Source of the DNA: Echeneis naucrates
Lineage: Eukaryota; Chordata; Actinopteri; Carangiformes; Echeneidae
Length of the DNA stretch: 64,000 nt
Direction of reading: 5' to 3'
Assembly: GCF_900963305.1 (NCBI RefSeq)
Contig: NC_042529.1
Span: 131,501 to 195,500, forward strand
The notes under the pieces were generated by a model. That model saw only the letters and a program-made list of their open reading frames with translations, did not search any database and had not been told where the DNA came from. Each line of letters starts with the position of its first letter. Position 1 is the stretch's first letter. Below are positions 45,007-56,201 of this stretch, in pieces. A program made the position numbers and the translations under genes.

Positions 45007-47205
45007 ACAGACTTTGAACACATGACGACCTCAGCTGACAGGTTTGAGTCCTGACTCGCTGATCAGCTCAGTGTGTTTGAAGTTGTTCCACATGTGCCAC
45101 TGCTTTTTGGTTTTTGTTGTTTTATTTAAATGTGCTGATCATCCTGCTGACGGTCCTCCAGAGTCAGGGTCTTGTCAGGGACTACCCTGATCCACACCTG
45201 ATCCTGACCCCTGTGGTTTTCATGCAGAGAAGACCAACTAATCCCTGATGATCCAGGAAATGAGATGGATTCATTTGTGTGTCTCAAAGTGAAATCACAG
45301 ACTCAGTCATGGACTCACAGGTTTCACTGTAAATAAACTATCCATCTGTTAAAGACTCATCATTAATCTGGAGATCAAATATTCAACACACATCACAACA
45401 AACCACTTGGTCCTGTTTAAGGAGTCACCTCGGGAGCAGATTTCAAAGTAAAGGTCTCTTCTGTTCTGTTGTAAAATCTCGAGTTTTCACTCAAACCCCC
45501 AGTTTGATCCCTCGACTCTTCCCCCTCTGTCCGTGGCTCTGAGCTCATTGGTTCATAAAGTTGATCCTCAGTGTATGGGGCAGATGTATCCACATGTGGT
45601 GAGTCTGAACAGTAGAGAAGATCACCTGACAGATATCTGTCTGTCTGATCAGTTAGATTTGATTTTGGTTTGATTTTTCTGGCTCTTCATACGACAGTGC
45701 CCGTGATGCTTCACCGTTAATTTCTTTGGAAATGGCTCCATCCAGGGCTACGTCATCATGATGATGAGGATTCTTATAATTCCTTTCCACAGATTTTCAC
45801 AAACATCAGAGGCTTTTATTGTGAAAACCATCCCTCGGATGTAAGGAAGTCCAGTCAAACTGCTGAAAGCTAAACTGATATAAAAGCTCACAAACCCCTT
45901 TCCTTTTGTTCATTGTTAGTTTTACTCAACTTTATTAATGAGTCATTTCATTCACACATGCTGCTCTTCATCAGGCACCAACTTCTGTGGGAGTAGTGAA
46001 ATCAAAATGTAACGGAAGCAAAATCTTAAGCGTAAAACTGAGTCAAACATTTGAAAAGTTTTTGCCCATTAAGTGAACTTTGTGAGTTTTTTGTTTGATT
46101 TCTGTTTGAATGTGGAGTCAACAGAACTCTTTATTATTACTGTATTTTGGGGCTGTAGAGAGGCTGACAGGAAACAGTCAGCATGACCTACATCGAGGTC
46201 CTGGTCACATCCGAACCCTGACGCTCCAACCACTGAGCCACGAGAACCAAGTTTTTCAGATCTTTTTCAGTGATTGAGAAAATAAAACTTTGGCCAAGGA
46301 TGATTTTTAATCTACGAACGAGTTGTTTTGTATAAATCCACCAAAAAGCAGGAATTTTTAGTGGAGTTGTTTCCTGTTAATTGAACTATAACTTAAACTA
46401 AACAAGTGAACAAAGATTGAAACATGTTTGTGAGAAATCAAGAAAACAAATATGTAGAGAAAAAAAATATTGAATCAATAAAAAGTTTATTTCTTTACAA
46501 AAGTGAATTTTACCACATTCAGTTTCCACTGTGAAAAAACATTTCTAAAGCTTTTAATTTGAAACATTTGGCACCCATGCATGAATAATTAAACATAAAA
46601 TGCAAAAATTAAATGCACCAAGTTTAAACAAACATTAAGTTTTCACAAAAATGTGAATCAGAAATCAATAGAAAAATAATTCACCTTAAAGACAATCAGT
46701 TTGAATCATTGCAAACTAGCTTTTATTGTGAAAGTCCAATCTCTGACAGTTGAAGCTCAGTTAATCTGTTGAAATCATTTAAAATCTGAATAAATTAACA
46801 AAACTGTAGTTTCAAAGTATTACTAAAGGCCAGAAGCTGATCAGAATAAAACCCAGTCTGGTCTATCAATTACTAATTATGATCACCGTCAGAGGGGAAA
46901 AGTCTAGTTGATATCATGTAGTGTTGGACCATTCAGGCCACTGTACAATGACCAGACCTGCACCTGTTTAGATGATTTACATTAAAAAACCATTTTCGTC
47001 TTTCTGGTTCATCGGTTGAAATGGTCAAATAACATTGTTTATTTTTATGTAAGCAGCTTCGACCATGTGACAAAAGTATGATCACAGCTAAGCTAAGATC
47101 TGACCTCAGTGGTTCTGTCTGCCCAAGTTGTTCTGCTGAGCTGTGATTGGACAGTTTGTGTTTGAGGGCGGGGTTTAGGGTCCAGATGTCTTTACTTAAT
47201 CAGTG
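45007..47205. other. atad1-minpp1 tail-to-tail region
   Basis: The two genes converge. AATAAA at 45332-45337 probably ends atad1. TTTATT at 47038-47043 would give the minpp1 signal on the minus strand. Between them is unique AT-rich sequence with no gene seen. Around 46190-46250, read on the minus strand, there is a short tRNA-like piece (GGCTCAGTGGTTGG, then GGTTCGGATGTGACC) that looks like the head of a SINE fragment. Confidence 0.5.
46190..46250 (-). repeat. SINE-like fragment with tRNA-type A and B boxes
   Basis: On the minus strand GTGGCTCAGTGGTTGGAGCG resembles an RNA polymerase III A box and GGTTCGGATG resembles a B box. No full tRNA fold or tail was made out. Confidence 0.3.
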
Positions 47206-50200
47206 TCAGAGTTCAATGTTTGGTCCTCGGGCAGCAGTCCGACCCTCGCACTCCCTGTGGAAGTCGCAGCCGTCCAGCAGGTGGCGGTACGTGGCTCGGA
47301 CGTCCCGGTACAGTGGGGCATCCTCCGCCTCCAGCCCTGGGAATCGAACCGGCGACTCGTTGATTAAAAGCTGCAGCCGGGGGCCCCGCTGGCAGTCATA
47401 GAGGACAAAGAGCAGGTTGGCAGCGTACGGAACAATCAAGCTGGTCCGGAAACTTCTTCCTGTGAAATCACAACAGGAAGAGACTGTGCAAACCCACATG
47501 TGACATCACATTATGTCCTCATCTCTGATTGGATGGCTGGGTGGGGGTGGGGCTTCATACCATGCTGTGAATGGTAGTTGTTTGCAGTGGGCGGAGTCTG
47601 GTCCTTGTAGAGTCCCAGCAGGGATAGTAGGGGGAGGAGCGTCTCAGCGTGGCCTAGCAAGATGGCAGCCGGCTCAGGGGGCGCCTCCGTAGACCTGAGG
47701 GACACAGACCGGGGTTAGTTCTGATTCTGACAAACACCAAGAGTGAGTTACATCCACATCTCAGACCTGCGGGGACGTCCAGCTTTGTCAAGCGTCCTGA
47801 AGACATGATGGAAGAGAGGACAGCTGGACAGACTGCTGATCACATGACCATGAGAACGCTTCCAGTACTGCTTCAGGTCAGACTGGTACTCTAAGACCTG
47901 AGGAGAAAATCCAGCATCAGCTCTGACCCACGACCACATGAAACCACAGCAACAACACGGTTACCTTGGCGTCGTTCTCATCAAACAGGAAACACCACGG
48001 CGAATGCAGAGACTTGATAGACAGCTCGTAAGAACACAGGAAGAATGCAGCTTCAACCAGATCTACAGGAGACACAGAGGGACAAACTTCATCAGCTGCT
48101 TCTCACCCTGATGACATCATCTCAAACACCAGCTTCTCTCTCCCGCTGACCTGGTGTCAGTCTGTGATGAGGAAGGCCCAGTTTCTCCGCCATCCTCCTC
48201 CTCACTCCATCCATCTCCTCCCCATGTTTGAACTTCTCCACCTCCATCAGTGCTGTGCGGTTCTTCTCCACACCTTCCACGTAACCACGGCAACGCTCAA
48301 AGAAACGCATCAGCTCGTCATCCACCTCGTGGCTGAACTCGACCTCTGCAGAGTCGACAAGAGTAAGACTACATTCCCCATGAATGAATGAACACAGCTT
48401 TTAATAACAATTAATCCACAGATGCTCTTCCTCATCCATAAATCGTTTTGTTAATAAACGTTCACTGAGGAGGAGGAGGGACATTTTCCCATAGACCGTC
48501 AGTCTGACTTTGCCCCCCTGATTCAGGTCTACAGCTCTTTGGGAGAACATGAACCGTGGCCTCACCGTCATCCCCCTCCCCCAGCCACAGCCCCTCCTGA
48601 AACGCCTCCACGCTGCTCACACATCGGTGTTTGGAGCTGGTCCTGAGCCGGATCCGCCTGGTCCTCAGGTTCTGGTCCGACAGCAGGTCCGGGAACAGGC
48701 GGGACAGACGGCCCGCCAGGTGGCGCAGGTCCTCCCGGCCCTTCATGACCAGCTGACCTGAGGATGAGTGGGATCATATTATTTCCTGGCATTGTTGGCC
48801 TGGCCTTTGTTGTTGGTATTGGTGGTGGTGTTGTTGTTGTTGTTGTTGTCGTCTGTGTTGTCGGTGTTGTTGTTGTTGTCAGTGTTGTTGGTGTTGTCTG
48901 TGTTGTTGGTGTTGTTGTCAGTGGTGTTGTTGTTGTTTGTGTTGTCGTTGTCTGTGTTGTCAGTGTTGTTGTTGTTGTCATTGTTGTCGGTGGTGTTGTT
49001 GGTGTTGTTGTTGTTGTCAGTGTTGTCAGTGGTGTTGTTGTTGTTTGTGTTGTCGTTGTCTGTGTTGTCAGTGTTGTTGTTGTTGTTGTCAGTGTTGTCG
49101 GTGGTGTTGTTGGTGTTGTTGTTGTCTGTGTTGTCTGTGTTGGTGTTGTTGTCGTCTGTGTTGTTGGTGTTGTTGTTGTCTGTGTTGTCGGTGTTGTTGT
49201 TGTTGTTGTCAGTGTTGTCAGTGGTGTTGTTGTTGTTTGTGTTGTCGTTGTCTGTGTTGTCAGTGTTGTCTGTGTTGTCAGTGTTGTCGGTGGTGTTGTT
49301 GGTGTTGTTGTTGTCAGTGTTGTCGTTGTTGTTGTTGTCAGTGTTGTTGTTGTTGTTGTCAGTGTTGTCGTTGTTGTTGTTGTCTGTGTTGTCAGTGTTG
49401 TCGGTGGTGTTGTTGGTGTTGTTGTTGTCAGTGTTGTCGGTGGTGTTGTTGTCAGTGTTGTCGGTGTTGTTGTTGTTGTCAGTGTTGTCGGTGTTGTTGT
49501 TGTTGTTGTCAGTGTTGTCAGTGGTGTTGTTGTTGTTTGTGTTGTCGTTGTCTGTGTTGTCAGTGTTGTTGTTGTTGTTGTCAGTGTTGTCGGTGGTGTT
49601 GTTGGTGTTGTTGTCGTCTGTGTTGTTGGTGTTGTCGTTGTCTGTGTTGTCGGTGTTGTTGTTGTTGTTGTCAGTGTTGTCAGTGGTGTTGTTGTTGTTT
49701 GTGTTGTCAGTGTTGTTGTTGTTGTTGTCAGTGTTGTCGGTGTTGTTGTTGTCTGTGTTGTCAGTGTTGTCGGTGGTGTTGTTGGTGTTGTTTCACACCC
49801 TGGCGGCGGACCCACCGTCCATGTCCTCGGTGAACCACATGTCCCAGCGGCTCCGGATCTCCTGCTGCCAGTACGCGGGGCCTCCGGCAGCTTCTCTCCG
49901 GACCAGCTCGCTCAGTCTCTGGATCCGGCGGATATTCTTGCCGGTCGGGTACCGGCTGCCGTGCCGGATCACGGCGGTCAGGTGGACCGGGGAGCAGCGC
50001 TCGTCGGCCGGAGGTTTGAGAACGGAAGCGTTGACGGAGGTCCAGTCCCGCAGGAGGTGCGGGTTCACGTCCTCGTATCGGGTCTTGGTCCCGAAGTACG
50101 CAGCGATGTGTGGGACGTCCGGGGCCGGCGGGCCGGAGCTGGACAGGCGGGTGAGGAGCAGACTGAGAGCCGCCGTCAGGAGACTGTTGGCGGACACAGA

Positions 50201-50212
50201 GACGGAGAACAT
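47206..50212 (-). CDS. minpp1: Multiple inositol polyphosphate phosphatase 1
   Basis: Complete 466-aa frame (human 487). Exons in gene order: 50212-49816, 48757-48566, 48345-48151, 48062-47965, 47897-47767, 47694-47561, 47459-47206. The enzyme is a histidine phosphatase that removes phosphates from InsP6, InsP5 and 2,3-BPG in the endoplasmic reticulum. A signal peptide covers about residues 8-24. [13 protein letters not shown] and the catalytic motif RHGSRYP (83-89) lie in exon 1, and the distal HAE of the acid-phosphatase family is in [10 protein letters not shown]. Also typical are [25 protein letters not shown] and [12 protein letters not shown]. The protein ends PNIEL where human ends SDEL, so the ER-retrieval signal is weakened or altered. 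Intron 1 is filled with a ~1 kb TTG-rich array. A GC-rich promoter lies above 50212. Confidence 0.95.
48805..49793. repeat. Degenerate TTG-rich array in minpp1 intron 1
   Basis: Nearly one kilobase is made only of GTT triplets interrupted by GTC, TGT and GGT words, arranged as variants of GTTGTTGTCAGTGTTGTC. Higher-order blocks of about 100-250 bases recur. Because the unit is a multiple of three and lacks stops, both strands carry long low-complexity open frames, which I do not regard as genes. The array ends only about 20 bases before the exon 1 donor. Confidence 0.95.
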
Positions 50213-50804
50213 GTCGGTGGGAACCGGAGCGGATCCGATCGACTCCGGTTGTTGACGTTCCGGGTTCGGTGACCTCTCACCCTTCTGACGTCATTTCTTT
50301 CTGTGGCCAACCAATGAGGCTCCCTTAGTTTAAACTGAACACGAAGCCGGAACTCACTTCCGTTTATGTTCCGCTCTCTCCTTTCAGAATAGAAGTCGAA
50401 CCGTGTGGTTCTAAAATGACAAAGAAATACAAACATCCAGTTCGGATTTGTTTTGAATCCAGCAGACATAAAAAAAATCTTCAGACTCATCTGATTCTGT
50501 CTGATCAGTTCAGACTCTGAATGTTTTCTTCCTCTCATGTGTTTGGGTCGTTTCTCTCTTTATCTGATCAGGAGTTCTGCTCATTAATGATGAAAAATCT
50601 GCTCTATATTCTGTCAACACAACAAACTCAGAAACATTCAGGACTGATCCAGAGAGTCTCTGATTGGCTGTGACATCACCCACCGGAGCCAATAGGAGTG
50701 GAGAGCAAACCCATATAGAACCATTCAGTCATTAATTTTCTCCTCTGATCTGTTTCTGGGTAACGGGGGTCCTGCAGCCCTAACAACCACTCAGACCTTC
50801 AGAT

Positions 50805-50915
50805 AGTTCAGAGTCACCAATGAACCCAAACAGGATGTCTTTGGAGGCCCCAGGCCAGGAACCCAACCAGGACCTTCAGAGAGAGCCACTGTGACACCGT
50901 GCTGCCCACATAAAG
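50805..50915 (-). repeat. SINE-like dispersed repeat, minus strand
   Basis: On the minus strand it reads GGGCAGCACGGTGTCACAGT, then GAAGGTCCTGGTTGGGTTCC, TCCAAAGACATCC and CATTGGTGACTCTGAA. These are the ordered words of a repeat found throughout percomorph genomes. Confidence 0.6.
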
Positions 50916-50956
50916 AACCATCATGGAGAAATAAAAGCTCTGAAGATCCACTGATG

Positions 50957-51206
50957 TCAAATCAAATCAAATCTGATTTATTTGTATAGCCCCAAATCAT
51001 AACAGAGTTACATCAAGGCACTTTACATATAGAGCAGGTCTAGACCAAACTCTTTATAAAGTTATTTAAAGAGACCCAACAGATCCCCCGATGAGCAAGC
51101 ACTTGGCAACAGTGGCAAGGAAAAACTTCCTTTAAGAGGCAGAAACCTCGAGCAGAACCAGGCTCAGGTGGGGCGGCCATCTGCCTCGACCGGTTGGGTT
51201 GAGAGT

Positions 51207-51262
<56 letters not shown>

Positions 51263-51275
51263 GACAGGCATTAGA
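50957..51275. repeat. Percomorph dispersed repeat with GA tail
   Basis: Words such as TTTATTTGTATAGC, CAAATCATAACAGAGTTACA, GCACTTTACATATAGAGCAG, GGCAAGGAAAAACTTCC and CCTCGAGCAGAACCAGGCTC are those I know from a high-copy, strikingly conserved repeat of spiny-rayed fishes. It runs into about 60 bases of GA. I cannot give its class with certainty. Confidence 0.6.
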
Positions 51276-52039
51276 GGGGGGGTGTGTAGGCAGGAACATG
51301 TTGTTGCATGAAGTTCATGGAGTTGAGCTGTAGTACAGAATTCATGAAATATGGGACCAGCAGGTGTTGCAGGAACATGGGATGGAGATGAGTCACCACC
51401 TGCAGGATGAGGACAGGGAGAGAGAGGAGAGGAACTGGGAGAGACAGAGACTTTGGCAGAACATGGTTAGTAAATGCAGTATAAATGCTTAGAACTGGGA
51501 GAAACTGTGTTTTTTAAGAAGGATGGTTCTTATCAGCGCATGCAAGGGGGGAGGAAGGAAGAGCGAGCGAGTGAGAGGGAGGGAGAGAGAAAGAGGGAGA
51601 GGGGGAGAGAGGGTGACAGGGAGAGACAGACAGAGAGAGAGAGAGAGAGAAGCTCAGTCCTTCCCCCAGCAGCCTCGGCCTACAGCAGCATAGCTAAAGA
51701 GGAGAGGACTTTAACTTTTTAACTATAATATAATATCTGTCATACAGGAAAGTTATAAGCCTGGTCTTGGAGTAAGGAAACACTTTCTGTGTGTTAAAAT
51801 AATTAAGTTAAAATGGAAAATTAGTTTCAGAATCACAGAATCCTTTTTTTCAGTTTGAGAGAAGAAACAGCATGAAGATATTACGACACGGGAAGTATGT
51901 CTCCTGTGGATGGTGGGGACAGGACAGAGTGAAGACATGAGGTCACTTTAACTTCCTGCTCTTCTTTATTGAGTAGATAATGATTGACAGGTTGAGCACT
52001 GAGGAAACACTGAGGATCAACATGGCTGGTCCTGGAAAT

Positions 52040-53454
52040 CTACTGCACAGGCCGGATCTTCATGGCGATGGATTTCAGGGAGTAATGCTTGCCCTTCCAG
52101 GGCGTCCACAGCACGCCGACGTGCTGGAGAAAGGGAGCGTGTCCCCACCGATAAGCCCCGTTGGGATTGGCCTGGTTGCAGTCTTTGTACCAGAACGCCC
52201 CCAGGTGGAGTCTGGCACAGTTTTTCTCTGCAGAGTCCTGGTCTTTGTCGAAGGTGGTGAAGTTCTGTCCGTTGTGATAAGTCAGGGCGTCGCCTACAGA
52301 AACATGTTGTCAACACATCAGGCTGCCACCATCTCCCTGATGAAGTGATTGACTTACCGGCCCCCCCATCAGTGAACCCTGAAACCTTCAGTTTGAACCC
52401 CTGAGACTCTGGCTCAATGGAGAAGGAAGAGTAACGAGCGTACACTTTCGCCCCATGAAAGCTCTCCATGTCAACCAGCAACTCGTACTTTTTCCTCAGA
52501 GTCAACAGGAACAGAGTGTCCAGCCCTGCAGACAGACATACGGCAGCTCAATCCACCAGTCAATCTGATGAAGACTGACCTTCACATTTCAGGGAACTAA
52601 CTCAGAGAAGGCTGGACGGAATCGGCAGAGCAGCAGAATTCACTGAACCACAGTCCGATCCAGACCAGGAAACAGTTAAAACAACTGTGGCCAGAGTGTC
52701 AGCACAGGAGACCAGATTCTGACATGTCAATCTTTAAGGTCTCTTTGCTCACCGAGCCAGTACTCCCCAGCAGCACTACCAAAGCCGGCCTTGTACTGAT
52801 CCCAGGGCCTGTAGAAGTTCACCGTCCCGTCCATCCTCCTCTGGAACACCTGCAATCACAAATTTCCTCTGACAGTCCAACAGGAAGTGCTCACATTAGA
52901 CCAACAGATGTGTTTCATTCACCCCCGTTCAGTACTTTTACTTTGACACTGTCACTACAGGAAGTTCCTGTTAGACGTGACGTGTCCTCAAGCTCATACT
53001 CACTGTCCACCGTCCACCCTCTGAGTCCATGTCACAGTAAACCTACACACACACACACACACACACACTGTTATCAGCAATGATGTCATCAGGTGGAGCT
53101 CCGCCTCCATGCCTCCATGCAGACAGGTGGGGCTACCTGGGAAGCAGACGTTGCTCCAATGGGGTAGATGGTGTACACCCCACTTGGCTGCCTGTTGTCA
53201 TGGTGATAGATGTCGCTGCAGTCCAGGGGGAGGGTCAGGGAGGAGCAGCTGGTCCACAGTGAAACCAGGACCAAGACCAGGACAAGCACTGGGACCTGCT
53301 GGGACACAGGACCTGCTGCTGCTTATCATGCCCCTCAGGCTCTGAACGTTTGGCCTGAAGCTGTAAATCTAGAAACAGGAGCTGGTCCAGGAAGAACCCC
53401 TGAGCCCTAGACCTGGACTGACCCTCCCATCAGGGTTCAGACACTCACCTTCAT
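52040..53454 (-). CDS. mfap4: MFAP4-like fibrinogen-domain protein, copy A
   Basis: Complete 241-aa frame (human MFAP4 255). Exons in gene order: 53454-53449 (only MK), 53298-53137, 53042-53004, 52849-52753, 52525-52358, 52293-52040. A signal peptide ([14 protein letters not shown]) is followed by a fibrinogen-related domain: [50 protein letters not shown], then [20 protein letters not shown] with the calcium-site DKDQD, and a C-terminal [13 protein letters not shown]. Such proteins bind extracellular matrix and sugars and in fish are macrophage-expressed. TTTATT at 51965-51970 is the probable polyadenylation signal. Exons 1-4 with their introns and promoter are nearly identical to copy B, while exons 5-6 are quite different. 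The acceptor of exon 2 is ambiguous among neighbouring CAG triplets. Confidence 0.92.
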
Positions 53455-53709
53455 GATCAAAGCTGAGCTGAAGTGGTCTGATGAAAACGGTGATGTGGGT
53501 CAGTGTGGACTTCCTGATGTCTCTCAGGTGTATTTATGTCCTGCAGGTCAATAAGTGACGGAGCAGCTGCCGCTTCACACGATCAGGCTCCGCCCTCAAC
53601 ACGTGGACACAGGTGGCCTTGATGGTCTCACTCTGGCTTACAGGACATGAGGGGACCGTCCCCTTATGACGGCTGGGGACAGACTGTCAAAGAGACAAGT
53701 TAATTTGTG
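52749..53709. repeat. Near-identical duplicated segment, member A
   Basis: It pairs with 55241-56201 at a constant offset of 2492 bases, with no net insertion or deletion even in the CA microsatellite. I saw a single base difference, at 53004 (the last base of exon 3). It spans exons 4 to 1 of the mfap4-like gene plus about 250 bases of promoter. Confidence 0.95.
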
Positions 53710-54160
53710 AGGTCAGTGTGGTCTCTGAATCTTGATATTAACTGAATTCTGTTTTGGTAACTTTAATATTTTTAATCAGTCTTTTTATAACAGACTTCTG
53801 TAATGATCTGCAGTCTATTTTATTCACATACACAAGAACTAATGGATGTTTCTGTTTACAGACACAACTGAGGTTCAGTGTCATCACACAAACACACACA
53901 GAGTGTCATCTGTTAGCCGCTGTGCTAACTGATAAAACATGTATCCCCAGTTTGATTTTTATGTGGCACAGTAACTACAGGAAGTAGTTTTATTGTGGCA
54001 CTCTGATGACGGGAAGTATGTCTCCTGTGGACAGTAAGGACAGGACAGAGTGAAGACATGAGGTCATTTTAACTTCCTGCTCTTCTTTATTGAGTAGATA
54101 ATGATTGACAGGTCAAGCACTGAGGAAACATTGAGGATCAACATGGCTGGTCTTGGAGAT

Positions 54161-55946
54161 CTACTGCACAGGCCGGATCTTCATGGTGATGGACTTCAGG
54201 GAGTAATGATTATCCCTCCAAGTCATCCAATACACCCCAACACCAGGACGATGGGTGTCATCAGCTCCCCACAGATAAAATCCGTTGGGATTGGCCTTGT
54301 GACAGGCGGCGTACCAGAAGGCCCCGGCATAGTATTTGGCACAATTGACATCAGAAGAGTCCTGGTCTTTGTCAAAGGTGGTGAACTTCTGTCCGTTGTG
54401 GAAGGCCAGAGCGTCTCCTACAGAAACAAACAGTCAGATGAGTTTCATCCTCTCTCTCAGATCAGACAACTATCAAGGTCCACCCTGAGTCCTCAAGAAG
54501 GAGGTCCTGTCTAGACCGGGTCGGACCTGTTGGCACTCATGTTTTCAGGGTAACTTCTTGGAGGGAAAGTATTTCTTTTTATGACGTTCTAAGTTCCTTG
54601 TAGCGTTAGAGACCATGAATAGAATCCGACTGAGCAGGACCTTCAGGACCTTCAGGGGTTCAGGAAGTGTCTGCTGGGTCGGGGGTTTGGAGAAACGAAC
54701 CCTGTGGAGGGGGACACAGGTCAGACCACCCCCTCCTTCAGGACATACCTGCCCCTCCATCAGTAAATCCGGACACATTCAGCATGTACCCATATGACTC
54801 TGGGCCGACGGAGAAGGAGGAGTAACGAGCAACCGATTTGTTTCCACTGAAGTCCTCCAAGTCGACCAGCAGCTCACAAGGTTTCTTCAGAGTCAGGTGG
54901 AAGAGCCTCTCCAGACCTGGAGAGAGACCAGAGACACAGGACTAACCAGGACTGCTGTCTGTTACTGGACAGCCCTACAGACCTACAGGCCACTGAGCCT
55001 AAACCAGAAGGTCTGTGGACTGGGAGGCACAGACAGAACAGTTTGAACCCTCATTCTGTGAGGCAATGGTTCTATCCACTGGCTCACCGTGCCAGTAGTT
55101 TACTGAACAACTGCTTGTGAATGTAACTGTCAGATGTATTGATAATGAAAAGAAGAGTTTTAGCCTGACGGAACGATGGAGCATCTCTTAGAGCAGATAG
55201 TGAGCTGCAGCGATTCAGATTTCAGATCATTTCCTGATCCTCACCGAGCCAGTACTCCCCAGCAGCACTACCAAAGCCGGCCTTGTACTGATCCCAGGGC
55301 CTGTAGAAGTTCACCGTCCCGTCCATCCTCCTCTGGAACACCTGCAATCACAAATTTCCTCTGACAGTCCAACAGGAAGTGCTCACATTAGACCAACAGA
55401 TGTGTTTCATTCACCCCCGTTCAGTACTTTTACTTTGACACTGTCACTACAGGAAGTTCCTGTTAGACGTGACGTGTCCTCAAGCTCATACTCACCGTCC
55501 ACCGTCCACCCTCTGAGTCCATGTCACAGTAAACCTACACACACACACACACACACACACTGTTATCAGCAATGATGTCATCAGGTGGAGCTCCGCCTCC
55601 ATGCCTCCATGCAGACAGGTGGGGCTACCTGGGAAGCAGACGTTGCTCCAATGGGGTAGATGGTGTACACCCCACTTGGCTGCCTGTTGTCATGGTGATA
55701 GATGTCGCTGCAGTCCAGGGGGAGGGTCAGGGAGGAGCAGCTGGTCCACAGTGAAACCAGGACCAAGACCAGGACAAGCACTGGGACCTGCTGGGACACA
55801 GGACCTGCTGCTGCTTATCATGCCCCTCAGGCTCTGAACGTTTGGCCTGAAGCTGTAAATCTAGAAACAGGAGCTGGTCCAGGAAGAACCCCTGAGCCCT
55901 AGACCTGGACTGACCCTCCCATCAGGGTTCAGACACTCACCTTCAT
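54161..55946 (-). CDS. mfap4: MFAP4-like fibrinogen-domain protein, copy B
   Basis: Complete 242-aa frame. Exons in gene order: 55946-55941, 55790-55629, 55534-55496, 55341-55245, 54916-54749, 54417-54161. The N-terminal third (signal peptide through EYWLG) is identical in protein to copy A. The last two exons differ at roughly four residues in ten: [21 protein letters not shown], then [21 protein letters not shown] and an extra residue near [13 protein letters not shown]. The calcium-site DKDQDS and the end KIRPVQ are kept. TTTATT at 54086-54091 is the probable polyadenylation signal. Intron 4 carries a minus-strand SINE-like repeat that copy A lacks. Both copies look functional; they may differ in ligand because the recognition subdomain has changed. 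Confidence 0.92.
54985..55100 (-). repeat. SINE-like dispersed repeat in mfap4 copy B intron 4
   Basis: On the minus strand it begins GGCACGGTGAGCCAGTGGAT and continues ATTGCCTCACAGAATGAGGG, TTCTGTCTGTGCCTCCCAGT and CCACAGACC, matching the same repeat family as 50805-50915 and 59790-59945. It is absent from the matching intron of copy A. Confidence 0.5.
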
Positions 55947-56201
55947 GATCAAAGCTGAGCTGAAGTGGTCTGATGAAAACGGTGATGTGGGTCAGTGTGG
56001 ACTTCCTGATGTCTCTCAGGTGTATTTATGTCCTGCAGGTCAATAAGTGACGGAGCAGCTGCCGCTTCACACGATCAGGCTCCGCCCTCAACACGTGGAC
56101 ACAGGTGGCCTTGATGGTCTCACTCTGGCTTACAGGACATGAGGGGACCGTCCCCTTATGACGGCTGGGGACAGACTGTCAAAGAGACAAGTTAATTTGT
56201 G
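55241..56201. repeat. Near-identical duplicated segment, member B
   Basis: This is the partner of 52749-53709. Similarity starts at the exon 4 donor and stops abruptly after the shared TTAATTTGTG at 56192-56201, beyond which the flanks are unrelated. Confidence 0.95.

Larger units (their letters stand above)
50213..52039. other. minpp1-mfap4 boundary region, repeat-bearing
   Basis: This interval holds the minpp1 promoter (to about 50360), a minus-strand SINE-like repeat (about 50805-50915), a percomorph dispersed repeat (50957-51200) with a long GA tract, and a second GA-rich stretch (51540-51650). It separates the 10q23-like block from the mfap4-lect2-bbs1 block. No gene was seen. Confidence 0.6.

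Noticed and set aside
48764-50272. Open frame of 502 codons rich in valine (plus strand), with similarly long Leu/Ser and Cys frames and a 415-codon Thr-rich minus frame
   Set aside because: All are the stop-free TTG array of minpp1 intron 1 read in different frames, extended into antisense of exon 1. Low complexity explains their length.
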